The translations under genes were made by a program, and so were the position numbers. The notes beneath the pieces were generated by a model. It saw only the letters and a program-made list of their open reading frames with translations. It was not told the DNA's origin and made no database searches. A stretch of DNA of 64,000 nt from Clostridia bacterium (GTDB lineage Bacteria; Bacillota; Clostridia; Oscillospirales; CAG-382): contig JAFXEB010000002.1 in NCBI GenBank assembly GCA_017521025.1, positions 1 through 64,000 on the forward strand, written 5' to 3'. Within the stretch, counting starts at the first letter, position 1. Each line of letters begins with the position of its first letter. This document shows, piece by piece, positions 1 to 7,701 of the stretch.

Positions 1-66
1 ACCATCAACTCCCTTGACTATAAGGCAATCCTTAACTACGCAAAGGGCGGCATCACTCACTTCTAA
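1..66 (+). CDS. C-terminal end of a dockerin-bearing protein (5' truncated)
   Basis: The window opens inside a reading frame that runs 21 codons to a TAA at 64-66. The visible residues begin T-I-N-S-L-D-Y and continue with a short amphipathic helix, K-A-I-L-N-Y. This is the pattern of the second half of a dockerin calcium loop and F-helix, as in the three other dockerins in this window. The protein is therefore probably a secreted enzyme or structural protein carrying a C-terminal dockerin for docking to a cohesin. The catalytic part lies outside the window. The frame is certain to be open; the dockerin reading rests on about 20 residues. Confidence 0.6.
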   Translation, partial: TINSLDYKAILNYAKGGITHF

Positions 67-112
67 TTCTTACGAATTTGACAAAGTGACGCTGTAAAAC
101 CAAAAAGTTTTG

Positions 113-138
113 CACCCCCTGCCAATCGGCAGGGGGTG
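113..138 (+). terminator. Intrinsic terminator after the truncated dockerin gene
   Basis: An 11-bp perfect GC-rich stem (CACCCCCTGCC / GGCAGGGGGTG) with the four-base loop AATC is followed by TTTGAT. It lies 47 bases after the stop codon. The T-run is short, but the stem is strong. Confidence 0.75.
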
Positions 139-155
139 TTTGATATGTGTTTTTA

Positions 156-171
156 TACAATCGGTATTGTA
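156..171. promoter_or_regulatory. Short inverted repeat upstream of the cohesin-like lipoprotein gene
   Basis: TACAAT and ATTGTA arms of 6 bp are separated by CGGT. The repeat lies about 55 bases before the likely start codon, in the space where a promoter is expected, and could be an operator. No convincing -35/-10 pair was found here, so this is weak. Confidence 0.3.
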
Positions 172-226
172 ATTTGCGCATCTATCTGTTATTATTATGG
201 TAACCGGTAAAGAAGGAGTGATAACC

Positions 227-1972
227 TTGAATAAAACATTAAAATGTATGCTCGCTTTAGTGCTTTCCGTAATAATGCTTGTTACGGTATGCGTTGGTTG
301 TTCCAAGGATGCGGCAGATGTTTCTCTTGCGGAAAGCGGCGACAGCTCCACGGGCGTAGAATCCGTCGATGAATTGTCGGGTATATCCTCTGACGGCAGT
401 ACGGGCAGTGTGCCCGACAGTGACGGTCAGATAAGCTCAGAAAACAGTGCGGAAGGCGGCATCTCTGATCTTGACAACACAAGCAATACAGAAAGCAATA
501 CGGAAAGTATTGACGATGAAAAATCGGAAGGTGCTACGGAAAGCACCAGCGACGGCGCATCCGAGAGCACTTCTGAAAGTATAGACGTATCCGACTCTTC
601 TGTAGCGGAGAGCGTGGCAGAGTCCTCTGACATTGACAGCAGCCAAGACAGTACGGTGGACATACCCTCTGTTCCCAATGTAAGAGTGGACTCTAACGGA
701 GACACAAGCATTACGGTTTGGGCGACCGATGATTGCGGCGGAGACGCAGTAGGGAAATTCACAGTTACTGCGCCCCAAGAGGTCAAAGCAGGAGATAGCT
801 TTGAAATCGTGTTTAAGTGGACGGATTACAGCTTTGATACGGGCTTTGTGGGCGCATTTGCGTGTGAGTTTGCTATTGATACCCGTTATGCCGTAATGGC
901 TACGGGTACCGAAGCCGACATAACCTTGGTCGAAAAAACCGTCAAATGGGTAGATGCAAGCAATTTTGGTAACGCAGCAGTTGAAGCTGTTGACAAGTCA
1001 GCAGTTAAGATGTCTGCTGTCGCGTTGGGACTTGCCGCTTGGGAAGACGATGCAGGCTGTAAAAACAGTTTTACATTAAAGGTCAGATTTAAAGCAGTAT
1101 CTGCAGGTAATTGCAGTTTTATATGGAACGGTGACGGTTGCGTTCAGTTTTGCGATTCCTTGGTAAGCGAAGTTTTTATGCCCGATATGAGCGGCTGTGA
1201 CTTTACCGTTAAGGTGGTGGCAGAGGAAAGCTCGGGGGCGCAGAGTGGGTCTGAGGCGGTATCTGAGACAGTATCCGAGGTGGTTTCTGAGGAGCCCTCT
1301 TCCGAGGAGGAGAGCGTAGCGGAGCTGCCCGAATATATAGACGGCAAGCGTGTTTACGGTATCAAAACCTTTGAAAGCCTCGGCGCAATAAGCTGGGACA
1401 GCGTTGAGAAAGCGGAGATCGATACCTATAAATGGGTAAGCAGTGTGGAGTACGAGGCATACGCCCAGCTTGTGTTCGTAAAGGATTACGGCTTTATCTG
1501 CCGTATGACCTGTATGGAGTCCGAGCCTCTTGCCAACTACACACAGTTCGGTGACCCCGTGTATCTGGATAGCTGTATGGAGTTCTTTGCAAAATGGGAT
1601 AACAAAAGCTATATAAATATCGAGTCCAACTCCAAGGGTGCTCTTTGCTGTCAGTTCGGCGCGGCAAAGGCAGGCCGCAAGCCCGCCACCGACTACCTGC
1701 CTCTCAGTCAGATGTTTGCCACCAACCCCGTGGTGGAGGACGGCAAGTGGACGCTTACTATGGAGATACCCATAGCCAAGCTGCAGAAATTCTACGGCAA
1801 CTCTCTCACGGCGGACACCTTTATCTCAGGCTATCAGTTCACGGGCAATTTCTATAAGATAGGCTCTGATGCAGTTACGGGTGTAAGGCATTACGGTATG
1901 TGGAACGAGGTCAATGGTAGCTCTCCCGATTTCCACAGACCTGAAGATTTCGGCATATTTATAATGGTATAG
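227..1972 (+). CDS. Predicted lipoprotein with cohesin-like domain and CBM9-like domain
   Basis: I chose the TTG start at 227 because AAGGAG at 213-218 is 8 bases upstream. The in-frame ATG at 197 has no ribosome site. The product (581 aa) starts with a lipoprotein-type signal peptide ending at Cys25. A Ser/Glu/Asp-rich linker follows to about residue 150. Residues 150-330 form a beta-rich module with the pattern V-x-A-G-D-S-F-E-I-V-F, as in cohesin or cohesin-like folds. A second Ser/Glu-rich linker runs to about 370. The last 210 residues resemble family 9 carbohydrate-binding (DOMON-like) domains. I infer a surface-anchored protein that could hold dockerin proteins or bind polysaccharide. 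No catalytic motif is visible. Dockerin genes lie on both sides. The cohesin assignment is by pattern only and could be wrong. Confidence 0.7.
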   Translation: MNKTLKCMLALVLSVIMLVTVCVGCSKDAADVSLAESGDSSTGVESVDELSGISSDGSTGSVPDSDGQISSENSAEGGISDLDNTSNTESNTESIDDEKSEGATESTSDGASESTSESIDVSDSSVAESVAESSDIDSSQDSTVDIPSVPNVRVDSNGDTSITVWATDDCGGDAVGKFTVTAPQEVKAGDSFEIVFKWTDYSFDTGFVGAFACEFAIDTRYAVMATGTEADITLVEKTVKWVDASNFGNAAVEAVDKSAVKMSAVALGLAAWEDDAGCKNSFTLKVRFKAVSAGNCSFIWNGDGCVQFCDSLVSEVFMPDMSGCDFTVKVVAEESSGAQSGSEAVSETVSEVVSEEPSSEEESVAELPEYIDGKRVYGIKTFESLGAISWDSVEKAEIDTYKWVSSVEYEAYAQLVFVKDYGFICRMTCMESEPLANYTQFGDPVYLDSCMEFFAKWDNKSYINIESNSKGALCCQFGAAKAGRKPATDYLPLSQMFATNPVVEDGKWTLTMEIPIAKLQKFYGNSLTADTFISGYQFTGNFYKIGSDAVTGVRHYGMWNEVNGSSPDFHRPEDFGIFIMV

Positions 1973-1980
1973 GATAAAAG

Positions 1981-2018
1981 AAAAGTCCTCTTGCATAACA
2001 AAATGCAGGAGGACTTTT
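1981..2018. terminator. Bidirectional terminator between convergent genes
   Basis: A 15-base arm (AAAAGTCCTC-TTGCA) pairs with TGCAGGAGGACTTTT at 2004-2018, apart from one mismatch, and is flanked by A and T tracts. It serves the lipoprotein gene on the plus strand and azlD on the minus strand. Confidence 0.8.
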
Positions 2019-2028
2019 TGGCTTTTTA

Positions 2029-2352
2029 CTAAAATATACAGGCATTAATAACCAGCTCAGCCAAGAATACTGCCACGGAGGACGCCACTGCTACTACCGT
2101 AAGCCCCATGCCAAGCACTGCAAATACCACCGCCACGGCAAGCCCTACAGCCGCCGCCGTTACGTTACCCGTGGCGTACAGTGCGGCAGGGAAGGTCATA
2201 GCTGATAGCACCGTATAGGGGATGTAGTAGAGAAAAGACCTGACAAAGCTGTTCTTTACCTTGCGCCGCATAGCCGCAAAGGGGATGGCACGTATGAGGT
2301 AGGTAGAGCCTGCCAGTACCATAAGATATATGAAAAAACTTCCGTTATCCAT
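2029..2352 (-). CDS. azlD: AzlD-family branched-chain amino acid exporter, small subunit
   Basis: This is a 107-residue, four-segment hydrophobic protein. It has the AzlD-type N-terminal signature around T-Y-L-I-R-A-I-P-F and a conserved second segment, Y-Y-I-P-Y-T-V-L-S-A-M. AzlD is the small partner of AzlC; together they form a branched-chain amino acid (LIV-E type) exporter in the cytoplasmic membrane. The length is normal for the family. Its ATG lies inside the last codons of azlC (8-base overlap), so the two are translationally coupled. The pair closes a minus-strand run: Crp/Fnr regulator, metallophosphoesterase, azlC, azlD. Confidence 0.9.
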   Translation of the reverse strand: MDNGSFFIYLMVLAGSTYLIRAIPFAAMRRKVKNSFVRSFLYYIPYTVLSAMTFPAALYATGNVTAAAVGLAVAVVFAVLGMGLTVVAVASSVAVFLAELVINACIF

Positions 2353-3046
2353 CGCTCTCCTCCTCCTTTACGGGAAAAACCAAGGCACCCGCAAGCGCCG
2401 CCGCCACAGCGCAGACGCTTATGGCGAGTCCGTCGGATACGCCGCTTAAAAAGGGCAAATAATAAAAGGCAAGGCTCAGTGCCACGGCGATACCCACCAC
2501 CGCAAGCACCTTTATGTTAGCCTTCGCCACAGGTGCCACTATCGCCACAAACATACCGTAAATGGCAATACACAGGGCGTTCATCAGGCTTTGCGGCAGT
2601 ACGTTACCCAAAAGACTGCCAAGCAGGGTGCCAATACCCCAGCCTATGTAGGGCATCACGGACAGACCCGAGAAGTAAACGGAGTCTACCTCCTTTTCGC
2701 CTGATGCGGTGGCGAATATCTCGTCCGTCATAAAAAATCCCAACAGCCAACGCTTTATGCCGCTGAACTCCTCGCTCACCTTTTGGGACAGCGATACCGA
2801 CATAAAGGAGTAGCGCAGGTTAATGGTAAGCTGGCTTATGAGCATCTCCGCAAGACTGCCGCCCCGTGCCATAACGCCTACCCCTGCAAGCTGACCCGCC
2901 GAGGTGACCGTGGTCAGGGATATAAGCACCGCTTGCCACCACGCAAAGCCTTGAGATACTGTAAAAATGCCGAATGTGAAGGAGACCGAAAGGTAGCCAA
3001 GCCCTATTGGGATGCCGCCCTTTAGTCCTTTAATAAATCTGTTCAT
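2345..3046 (-). CDS. azlC: AzlC-family branched-chain amino acid exporter, large subunit
   Basis: This 233-residue membrane protein belongs to the AzlC family. It has the N-terminal motif G-I-P-I-G-L-G-Y, the segment T-S-A-G-Q-L-A-G-V and the conserved F-x-T-D-E cytoplasmic motif, here F-F-M-T-D-E-I-F. It is the main permease subunit of the AzlCD exporter, which removes excess branched-chain amino acids. I prefer the ATG at 3046 (M-N-R-F-I-K); a GTG three codons earlier is possible, and neither has a strong ribosome site. It lies 23 bases after the phosphoesterase gene and overlaps azlD. Confidence 0.9.
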   Translation of the reverse strand: MNRFIKGLKGGIPIGLGYLSVSFTFGIFTVSQGFAWWQAVLISLTTVTSAGQLAGVGVMARGGSLAEMLISQLTINLRYSFMSVSLSQKVSEEFSGIKRWLLGFFMTDEIFATASGEKEVDSVYFSGLSVMPYIGWGIGTLLGSLLGNVLPQSLMNALCIAIYGMFVAIVAPVAKANIKVLAVVGIAVALSLAFYYLPFLSGVSDGLAISVCAVAAALAGALVFPVKEEESDG

Positions 3047-3069
3047 AATAACCACGCCGAATCAAAAAA

Positions 3070-4197
3070 TCAGTTGCCCTTAAGATCTATGCACACTACC
3101 TCACGGACAGAGCCGATGCGCATAGGCATACCCCAGGTGCCTGCCCCGCAGGAGACCACTGTTTGGGGCGAGGTGTCGTCTGCACGGTAGTAGCCGTAAT
3201 GGACGGTGTACATAGCCTTGGTGATAAGGTTGGCAGGGAATATCTGCCCCTTGTGAGTGTGCCCCGAGAGGATAAGTGTGTCCTTGCCCGAATACTCCTC
3301 AAGTCTTGCAGGGTTGTGGTCCATAGCTATCACGGGCAGACCGCTTTCTCCTGCCTTATCCATCAGTGCCGCCGTATCGCCTCTCCTCATATCGCCGTAT
3401 CCGCCTATGGGAGAGCTGTCAAGCCGTCCTACAATGACGAAACGCCCGTCTATTACTCTGTAGTCCTCGTTAAGCAGTACAACACCGCTTTTTTCTATAA
3501 GAGCAACCATATCCTTAAGAGTGTCGCCTCCGTCATGGTTTCCAAGGCAGGCGTAAACGCCGTAGCTTGCCTTTATAGAGCCAAGCAGGTCAGCAACCCC
3601 TTGGGGGTCGGCAACGGAGCTTATGTTACTGTCAAACAGGTCGCCTGCTATACATACAAGGTCGGGGGAGAGGGCGTTTACTGCCTCCACTACGCCCACA
3701 AGCCTGCGCTCGGAGGCGACCGAGCCGATATGCAGGTCGCTTAGCATCACTATCCGCAAACCGTCAATGCCCTCCACCTTCAACTCGTACTGCACGGTTT
3801 CAAGCCTTTCGCCATTGTATAGCCCGTAGCCTGTGGTACCGAGCGCCATCAAAAGAGAGATGAGAAGGGCGAAAAAGCGAAGGACAGCTACTGTATTTGC
3901 CGCAGATACAAATATCCTTGCCACAAGCAAAAACAGGTCTGCCAGCAGGAAAAACAGAAGCAGATACACGAAAAGCCCCATCCAGTGCATCCCAAACCAT
4001 TTGACGGCGGCGCCCACACGCCCATACATAGGTATAAACGCAAGCAAGGTCACGGCGGCTACCGCAAAATACGCTGCTGCCGGAACGCCCTTGCCAAGGG
4101 TAGGGAAGATATACTGCATAAGCCTTGCAACCCGTGTGAAAATATAGTAGTTTGCACCGCCATACAGTAAAACAATAAAAATAATGCCAAAAATCAT
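3070..4197 (-). CDS. Membrane-anchored calcineurin-like metallophosphoesterase
   Basis: The 375 residues start with about 150 residues of hydrophobic sequence, probably four membrane spans. A YkuE/YaeI-type metallophosphoesterase domain follows. Its metal-binding motifs are all present: S-D-L-H, A-G-D-L-F-D, G-N-H-D-G and G-H-T-H-K-G. Relatives hydrolyse phosphoesters such as UDP-sugar or lipid pyrophosphates; the substrate here cannot be told. The ATG follows GGGAG by about 8 bases and lies 27 bases downstream of the regulator stop, so it is probably read in the same transcript as the regulator and azlCD. There is no clear functional link to amino acid export. Confidence 0.9.
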   Translation of the reverse strand: MIFGIIFIVLLYGGANYYIFTRVARLMQYIFPTLGKGVPAAAYFAVAAVTLLAFIPMYGRVGAAVKWFGMHWMGLFVYLLLFFLLADLFLLVARIFVSAANTVAVLRFFALLISLLMALGTTGYGLYNGERLETVQYELKVEGIDGLRIVMLSDLHIGSVASERRLVGVVEAVNALSPDLVCIAGDLFDSNISSVADPQGVADLLGSIKASYGVYACLGNHDGGDTLKDMVALIEKSGVVLLNEDYRVIDGRFVIVGRLDSSPIGGYGDMRRGDTAALMDKAGESGLPVIAMDHNPARLEEYSGKDTLILSGHTHKGQIFPANLITKAMYTVHYGYYRADDTSPQTVVSCGAGTWGMPMRIGSVREVVCIDLKGN

Positions 4198-4224
4198 AAC
4201 AAAGCTCCCAAATCATCCGCCGCT

Positions 4225-4884
4225 TTACAGTAGCTCAAACCTGTTCTTGCGGCAGTCTATTATACCTGCCTTCTTAAGCTTGCTTATCTCTGCGGAAAGA
4301 CCGCTCCTGTCCACCTCGAGGTAATCTGCCAGCTCCTGACGGTCAAAGGGTATCTCAAAGCTGTTGCTGCCCGCCTTTTTTGCCTGAGCCAGCAGGTAGG
4401 TCATCAGCTTCTCCCCCGTAGAACGGCAGGAGGTCACCTCTATCTTGCTGTGGCATACAAGTACCTTAGTGGCAAGGTCCTTCATCAGGTTGAATATAAG
4501 CTGTTTGTGAAAGGCGCAGCCCCTTTCGCAGGTATGCAGTATGTGACTGCTGTCAAGAAGCATTATCTCCGAGGGCTCGTTTGCCACCACCGTTACAGGC
4601 AGTGCACTCATTTCTGCACAGGCAAAGGCTTCGCCGAATATGTGAGGAGCAGACACCGCTGAAAGTATACTGCGGTTGCCGTAGTAGTCTATGCGCACCA
4701 CCTGCACCGAGCCTGACAGCAGTATCCCTATATGCCTCGCAGGCTTGCCCTCCATAAGCACGGTATATTTCTTATCGTAAAGCTCCACACTTGCGCCCAT
4801 ACAGCCAAGCATTCTTTCAAGGCTACTCTCGTCTATGCCGAAAAACAGAGGGCATTTTTTTAAAACGCTTAGATATTTTTTCAT
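4225..4884 (-). CDS. Crp/Fnr-family transcriptional regulator
   Basis: A 219-residue Crp/Fnr regulator. The N-terminal cyclic-nucleotide-binding-type jelly roll contains the stretch G-I-L-L-S-G-S-V-Q. The C-terminal helix-turn-helix reads D-R-Q-E-L-A-D-Y-L-E-V-D-R-S-G-L-S. The start ATG at 4884 follows GGAG with 6 bases spacing; the frame is open much further upstream, but that extension overlaps the ferredoxin gene and is not plausible. The protein resembles clostridial regulators of nitrosative and redox stress (HcpR-like). It is divergent from a ferredoxin and a flavodiiron protein, which fits such a role. The inverted repeat between the two genes is its likely binding site. The effector is unknown. 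Confidence 0.88.
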   Translation of the reverse strand: MKKYLSVLKKCPLFFGIDESSLERMLGCMGASVELYDKKYTVLMEGKPARHIGILLSGSVQVVRIDYYGNRSILSAVSAPHIFGEAFACAEMSALPVTVVANEPSEIMLLDSSHILHTCERGCAFHKQLIFNLMKDLATKVLVCHSKIEVTSCRSTGEKLMTYLLAQAKKAGSNSFEIPFDRQELADYLEVDRSGLSAEISKLKKAGIIDCRKNRFELL

Positions 4885-4898
4885 TTTCTTCTCCGTTT

Positions 4899-4940
4899 GT
4901 TGAAAATTCAACATACTTTCCCCGGGTATTATACTATAAT
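4899..4940. promoter_or_regulatory. Divergent promoters with Crp/Fnr-type inverted repeat
   Basis: GTTGAA (4899-4904) and TTCAAC (4907-4912) form an inverted repeat. On the plus strand TATAAT at 4935-4940 predicts a start near 4947, which puts the repeat centre at about -41.5, the class II activator position for Crp/Fnr proteins. On the minus strand TATAAT (4933-4928) predicts a start near 4921, so the same repeat would lie just inside the regulator transcript and could repress it. No good -35 is seen for the ferredoxin promoter, consistent with activation. Confidence 0.6.
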
Positions 4941-4971
4941 AGGCCCACAAAAGCAAGGAGGCAAGAAAAAT

Positions 4972-5679
4972 ATGGTACGCAAAATTATAAAAATAGACGA
5001 AAACGCCTGTAACGGCTGCGGTCTCTGCGCCGCCGCCTGCCACGAGGGCGCAATAGAGATGGTAAACGGTAAGGCAAAGCTCACCCGTGAGGACTATTGT
5101 GACGGCCTCGGCGATTGCCTGCCTGCTTGCCCCACGGGTGCTATCAGCTTTGAGGAGCGTGAGGCGCCTGCCTATGATGAAGCGGCAGTCCTGAAGGCTA
5201 AGGCGGCAAAGAAAGGGGCGCAGGTCGGTGCTTGCCACGGGGTTTGCCCCGGCACTGCGGTCAGGTCGCTGAAGCGCCCTGCTGTTACCACCTCCGCCGA
5301 GCCTGCGGCAAGTTGGCTTGGACAGTGGCCATGTCAGATAAAGCTTGTGCCCGTAAACGCACCCTATTTCGACGGTGCAAAGCTGCTCATAGCGGCTGAC
5401 TGCGCCGCTTACGCCTACGGCAACTTCCACAACGAGTTTATGAAGGACTGCATAACCATAATCGGTTGCCCCAAGCTTGACGAGGGCGACTATACGGAAA
5501 AGCTCACCGCCATTATCCGCAACAATAATATAAAAAGCGTAAGGATAGCCCGTATGGAGGTGCCCTGCTGCGGAGGGCTGGAGCGTGCGGCAAAGGAAGC
5601 CATAAGGCAAAGCGGAAAGTTTATTCCTTGGCAGGTGATAACTATAAGCACTGACGGAAAAATACTTGACCGTGATTGA
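4972..5679 (+). CDS. 4Fe-4S ferredoxin-type protein with C-terminal extension
   Basis: ATG at 4972 follows GGAGG (4957-4961). The 235-residue protein starts with a bacterial ferredoxin domain. The first cluster motif is C-N-G-C-G-L-C-A-A-A-C; the second is C-D-G-L-G-D-C-L-P-A-C-P, in which the second cysteine position is missing from the canonical CxxCxxCxxxCP. The remaining 150 residues contain further cysteines (C-H-G-V-C-P, D-C-A-A-Y, G-C-P-K, C-C-G-G) and may bind another metal centre. Such proteins sit next to HcpR-like regulators in clostridia and are probably redox partners. It is followed by the flavodiiron gene, to which it may pass electrons. Exact function unknown. Confidence 0.85.
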   Translation: MVRKIIKIDENACNGCGLCAAACHEGAIEMVNGKAKLTREDYCDGLGDCLPACPTGAISFEEREAPAYDEAAVLKAKAAKKGAQVGACHGVCPGTAVRSLKRPAVTTSAEPAASWLGQWPCQIKLVPVNAPYFDGAKLLIAADCAAYAYGNFHNEFMKDCITIIGCPKLDEGDYTEKLTAIIRNNNIKSVRIARMEVPCCGGLERAAKEAIRQSGKFIPWQVITISTDGKILDRD

Positions 5680-5688
5680 AAACATCTG

Positions 5689-5717
5689 TTGAAATAACCA
5701 AAAAAACGTGATATAAT
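5689..5717 (+). promoter_or_regulatory. Sigma-A promoter of the flavodiiron gene
   Basis: TTGAAA (5689-5694), 17-base spacer, TATAAT (5712-5717). AAGGAG precedes the ATG at 5751. The -35 overlaps a single GTTGAA half-site like those in the divergent Crp/Fnr site, but the other half is not conserved. Confidence 0.75.
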
Positions 5718-5750
5718 CTAAATATAAAACACCTTAAGGAGACAAATATT

Positions 5751-7541
5751 ATGAAGATAAGCAACGACATAAAGTATATAGGCGTCAACGACCACAGAAT
5801 AGACCTTTTTGAGGGGCAGTACGTGGTGCCTAACGGCATGGCATATAACTCCTACGCTATTATTGACGAGAAAATAGCTATAATGGACACCGTGGACGGT
5901 GCCTTCACTCACGAGTGGCTTGACAATATCCAGAACACTCTTGGGGAGAGAAAGCCTGACTACCTTGTTGTTCAGCATATGGAGCCTGACCATTCTGCCA
6001 ATATAGCAAACTTTCTTAAGGCGTACCCCGATGCAGTAGTAGTGTCTTCTGCAAAGGCGTTTACTATGATGAAAAACTTTTTCGGCACCGCCTATGAGGA
6101 TAGAAGGATAGTGGTAGGCGAGGGTGACACCCTGTCCCTGGGCAGGCACGTGCTTACCTTTGTTACCGCACCTATGGTTCATTGGCCTGAGGTCATCGTG
6201 ACCTATGACAGCACCGACAAGGTGCTCTTCTCTGCTGACGGCTTCGGCAAGTTCGGCGCCCTTGACGTGGAGGAGGATTGGGCTTGCGAGGCAAGGCGTT
6301 ACTATATCGGCATAGTAGGCAAGTACGGCGCACAGGTGCAGGCGTTGCTTAAAAAGGCGGCAGGACTTGATATTCAGACCATCTGCCCCCTTCACGGCCC
6401 CGTGCTCAGCGAAAACCTTGGTTATTATCTGAACCTTTACGATATCTGGTCAAGTTATCAGCCTGAGGAGGACGGCGTAGTTATCGCCTACACCTCCGTA
6501 TACGGCAATACAAAGAAGGCGGCACTGCTCCTTGCCGAAAAGCTCAAGGCAAAAGGTTGCCCCAAGGTAGTGGTGAACGACCTTGCAAGATGCGATATGG
6601 CAGAGGCGGTAGAGGATGCCTTCCGCTACAGCAAGCTGGTGCTTGCCACCACCACCTATAACGCTGATATCTTCCCCTTTATGCGCACATTTATCCACGC
6701 ACTTACTGAGCGTGGCTTCCGCAACAGAACGGTTGCGTTTATCGAAAACGGTAGCTGGGCACCTCAGGCTACAAGGATAATGAAGTCTATGCTTGAGGAG
6801 AGCAAGAACATAAGCTATGCAGAAAATACTGTAAGGATACTCTCTGCTCTTAACGAGGAGAGCACCGCACAGGTAGAGGCGCTGGCTGACGAGCTTTGCA
6901 AGGAGTACCTTGCCCGCCAAAGCGAGACTGCCAACAAAAACGACCTTACCGCCCTTTTCAAGATAGGCTACGGTCTGTATGTTGTCACCTCCAATGATGG
7001 CAAAAAGGATAACGGACTTATCGTTAACACCGTAACTCAGGTTACCAACAGCCCCAACAGAATAGCCGTTGCTATCAACAAAGAGAACTATTCCCATCAC
7101 GTAATAAAGCAGACGGGGATAATGAATATCAACTGCCTTACCACCGATGCGCCCTTTGCTGTGTTTGAAAAGTTCGGCTTTGTCAGCGGCAGAAACGTGG
7201 ATAAATTTGCCGATTGTACGCCATTGCGTTCTGATAACGGCTTGGTGTTCCTGCCCAGATATATCAACAGCTTTATGTCTCTCAAGGTGGAGCAGTACGT
7301 GGACCTGGATACCCACGGTATGTTCATCTGCTCTGTGACCGAGGCGAGAGTCATCTCTGATAAGGATACCATGACCTATAGCTATTATCACGAAAACGTA
7401 AAGCCTAAGCCTGAGACTGAGGGCAAAAAAGGCTTTGTCTGCAAGATATGCGGCTACGTCCACGAGGAGGATACCCTGCCTGAGGATTTTATATGCCCAC
7501 TCTGCAAGCACGGTGCGGCTGATTTTGAGCCTATAAATTAG
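5751..7541 (+). CDS. Flavodiiron protein fused to flavin reductase and rubredoxin domains
   Basis: This 596-residue cytoplasmic protein has four modules. The first is a metallo-beta-lactamase-like diiron domain with ligands His76, Glu78, Asp80, His81, His144, Asp163 and His215, all present. A flavodoxin domain follows (about 240-390; T-S-V-Y-G-N-T). Next comes a flavin reductase-like domain (about 400-545) and a C-terminal rubredoxin with C-K-I-C and C-P-L-C knuckles. Flavodiiron proteins reduce O2 to water or NO to N2O in strict anaerobes. The fusion carries its own electron wire, and the reductase domain may let it use NAD(P)H directly. It has its own promoter and follows the ferredoxin by 71 bases. 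Which gas is the true substrate cannot be read from sequence. Confidence 0.93.
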   Translation: MKISNDIKYIGVNDHRIDLFEGQYVVPNGMAYNSYAIIDEKIAIMDTVDGAFTHEWLDNIQNTLGERKPDYLVVQHMEPDHSANIANFLKAYPDAVVVSSAKAFTMMKNFFGTAYEDRRIVVGEGDTLSLGRHVLTFVTAPMVHWPEVIVTYDSTDKVLFSADGFGKFGALDVEEDWACEARRYYIGIVGKYGAQVQALLKKAAGLDIQTICPLHGPVLSENLGYYLNLYDIWSSYQPEEDGVVIAYTSVYGNTKKAALLLAEKLKAKGCPKVVVNDLARCDMAEAVEDAFRYSKLVLATTTYNADIFPFMRTFIHALTERGFRNRTVAFIENGSWAPQATRIMKSMLEESKNISYAENTVRILSALNEESTAQVEALADELCKEYLARQSETANKNDLTALFKIGYGLYVVTSNDGKKDNGLIVNTVTQVTNSPNRIAVAINKENYSHHVIKQTGIMNINCLTTDAPFAVFEKFGFVSGRNVDKFADCTPLRSDNGLVFLPRYINSFMSLKVEQYVDLDTHGMFICSVTEARVISDKDTMTYSYYHENVKPKPETEGKKGFVCKICGYVHEEDTLPEDFICPLCKHGAADFEPIN

Positions 7542-7642
7542 AAAAACCAATGCTTTGTCGCAAAAAACACATCCCCTCCTGCGAAAAAACCGCACGGTCA
7601 GGCGTTATATTTTATGGGTAGTACAATAAAACGATAAAAGCA

Positions 7643-7671
7643 TTGACAAATGTTGCGGAATAAAGTATAAT
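7643..7671 (+). promoter_or_regulatory. Consensus sigma-A promoter of the zinc-ribbon membrane protein
   Basis: TTGACA (7643-7648), 17 bases, TATAAT (7666-7671): a full consensus promoter. AAGGAGG follows at about 7687, before the ATG at 7702. Confidence 0.85.
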
Positions 7672-7701
7672 ATAAGGGAATTTGTAAGGAGGTATTATTT
7701 T

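Noticed and set aside
4885..5685. The Crp/Fnr reading frame stays open 267 codons upstream of the chosen start
   Set aside because: The extension lies antisense to the ferredoxin gene, which has a clear start and family motifs; GGAG before the ATG at 4884 marks the real start.
6450..7595. Long open frame opposite the flavodiiron gene
   Set aside because: It is the mirror of a well-conserved gene; no ribosome site and no family motif.
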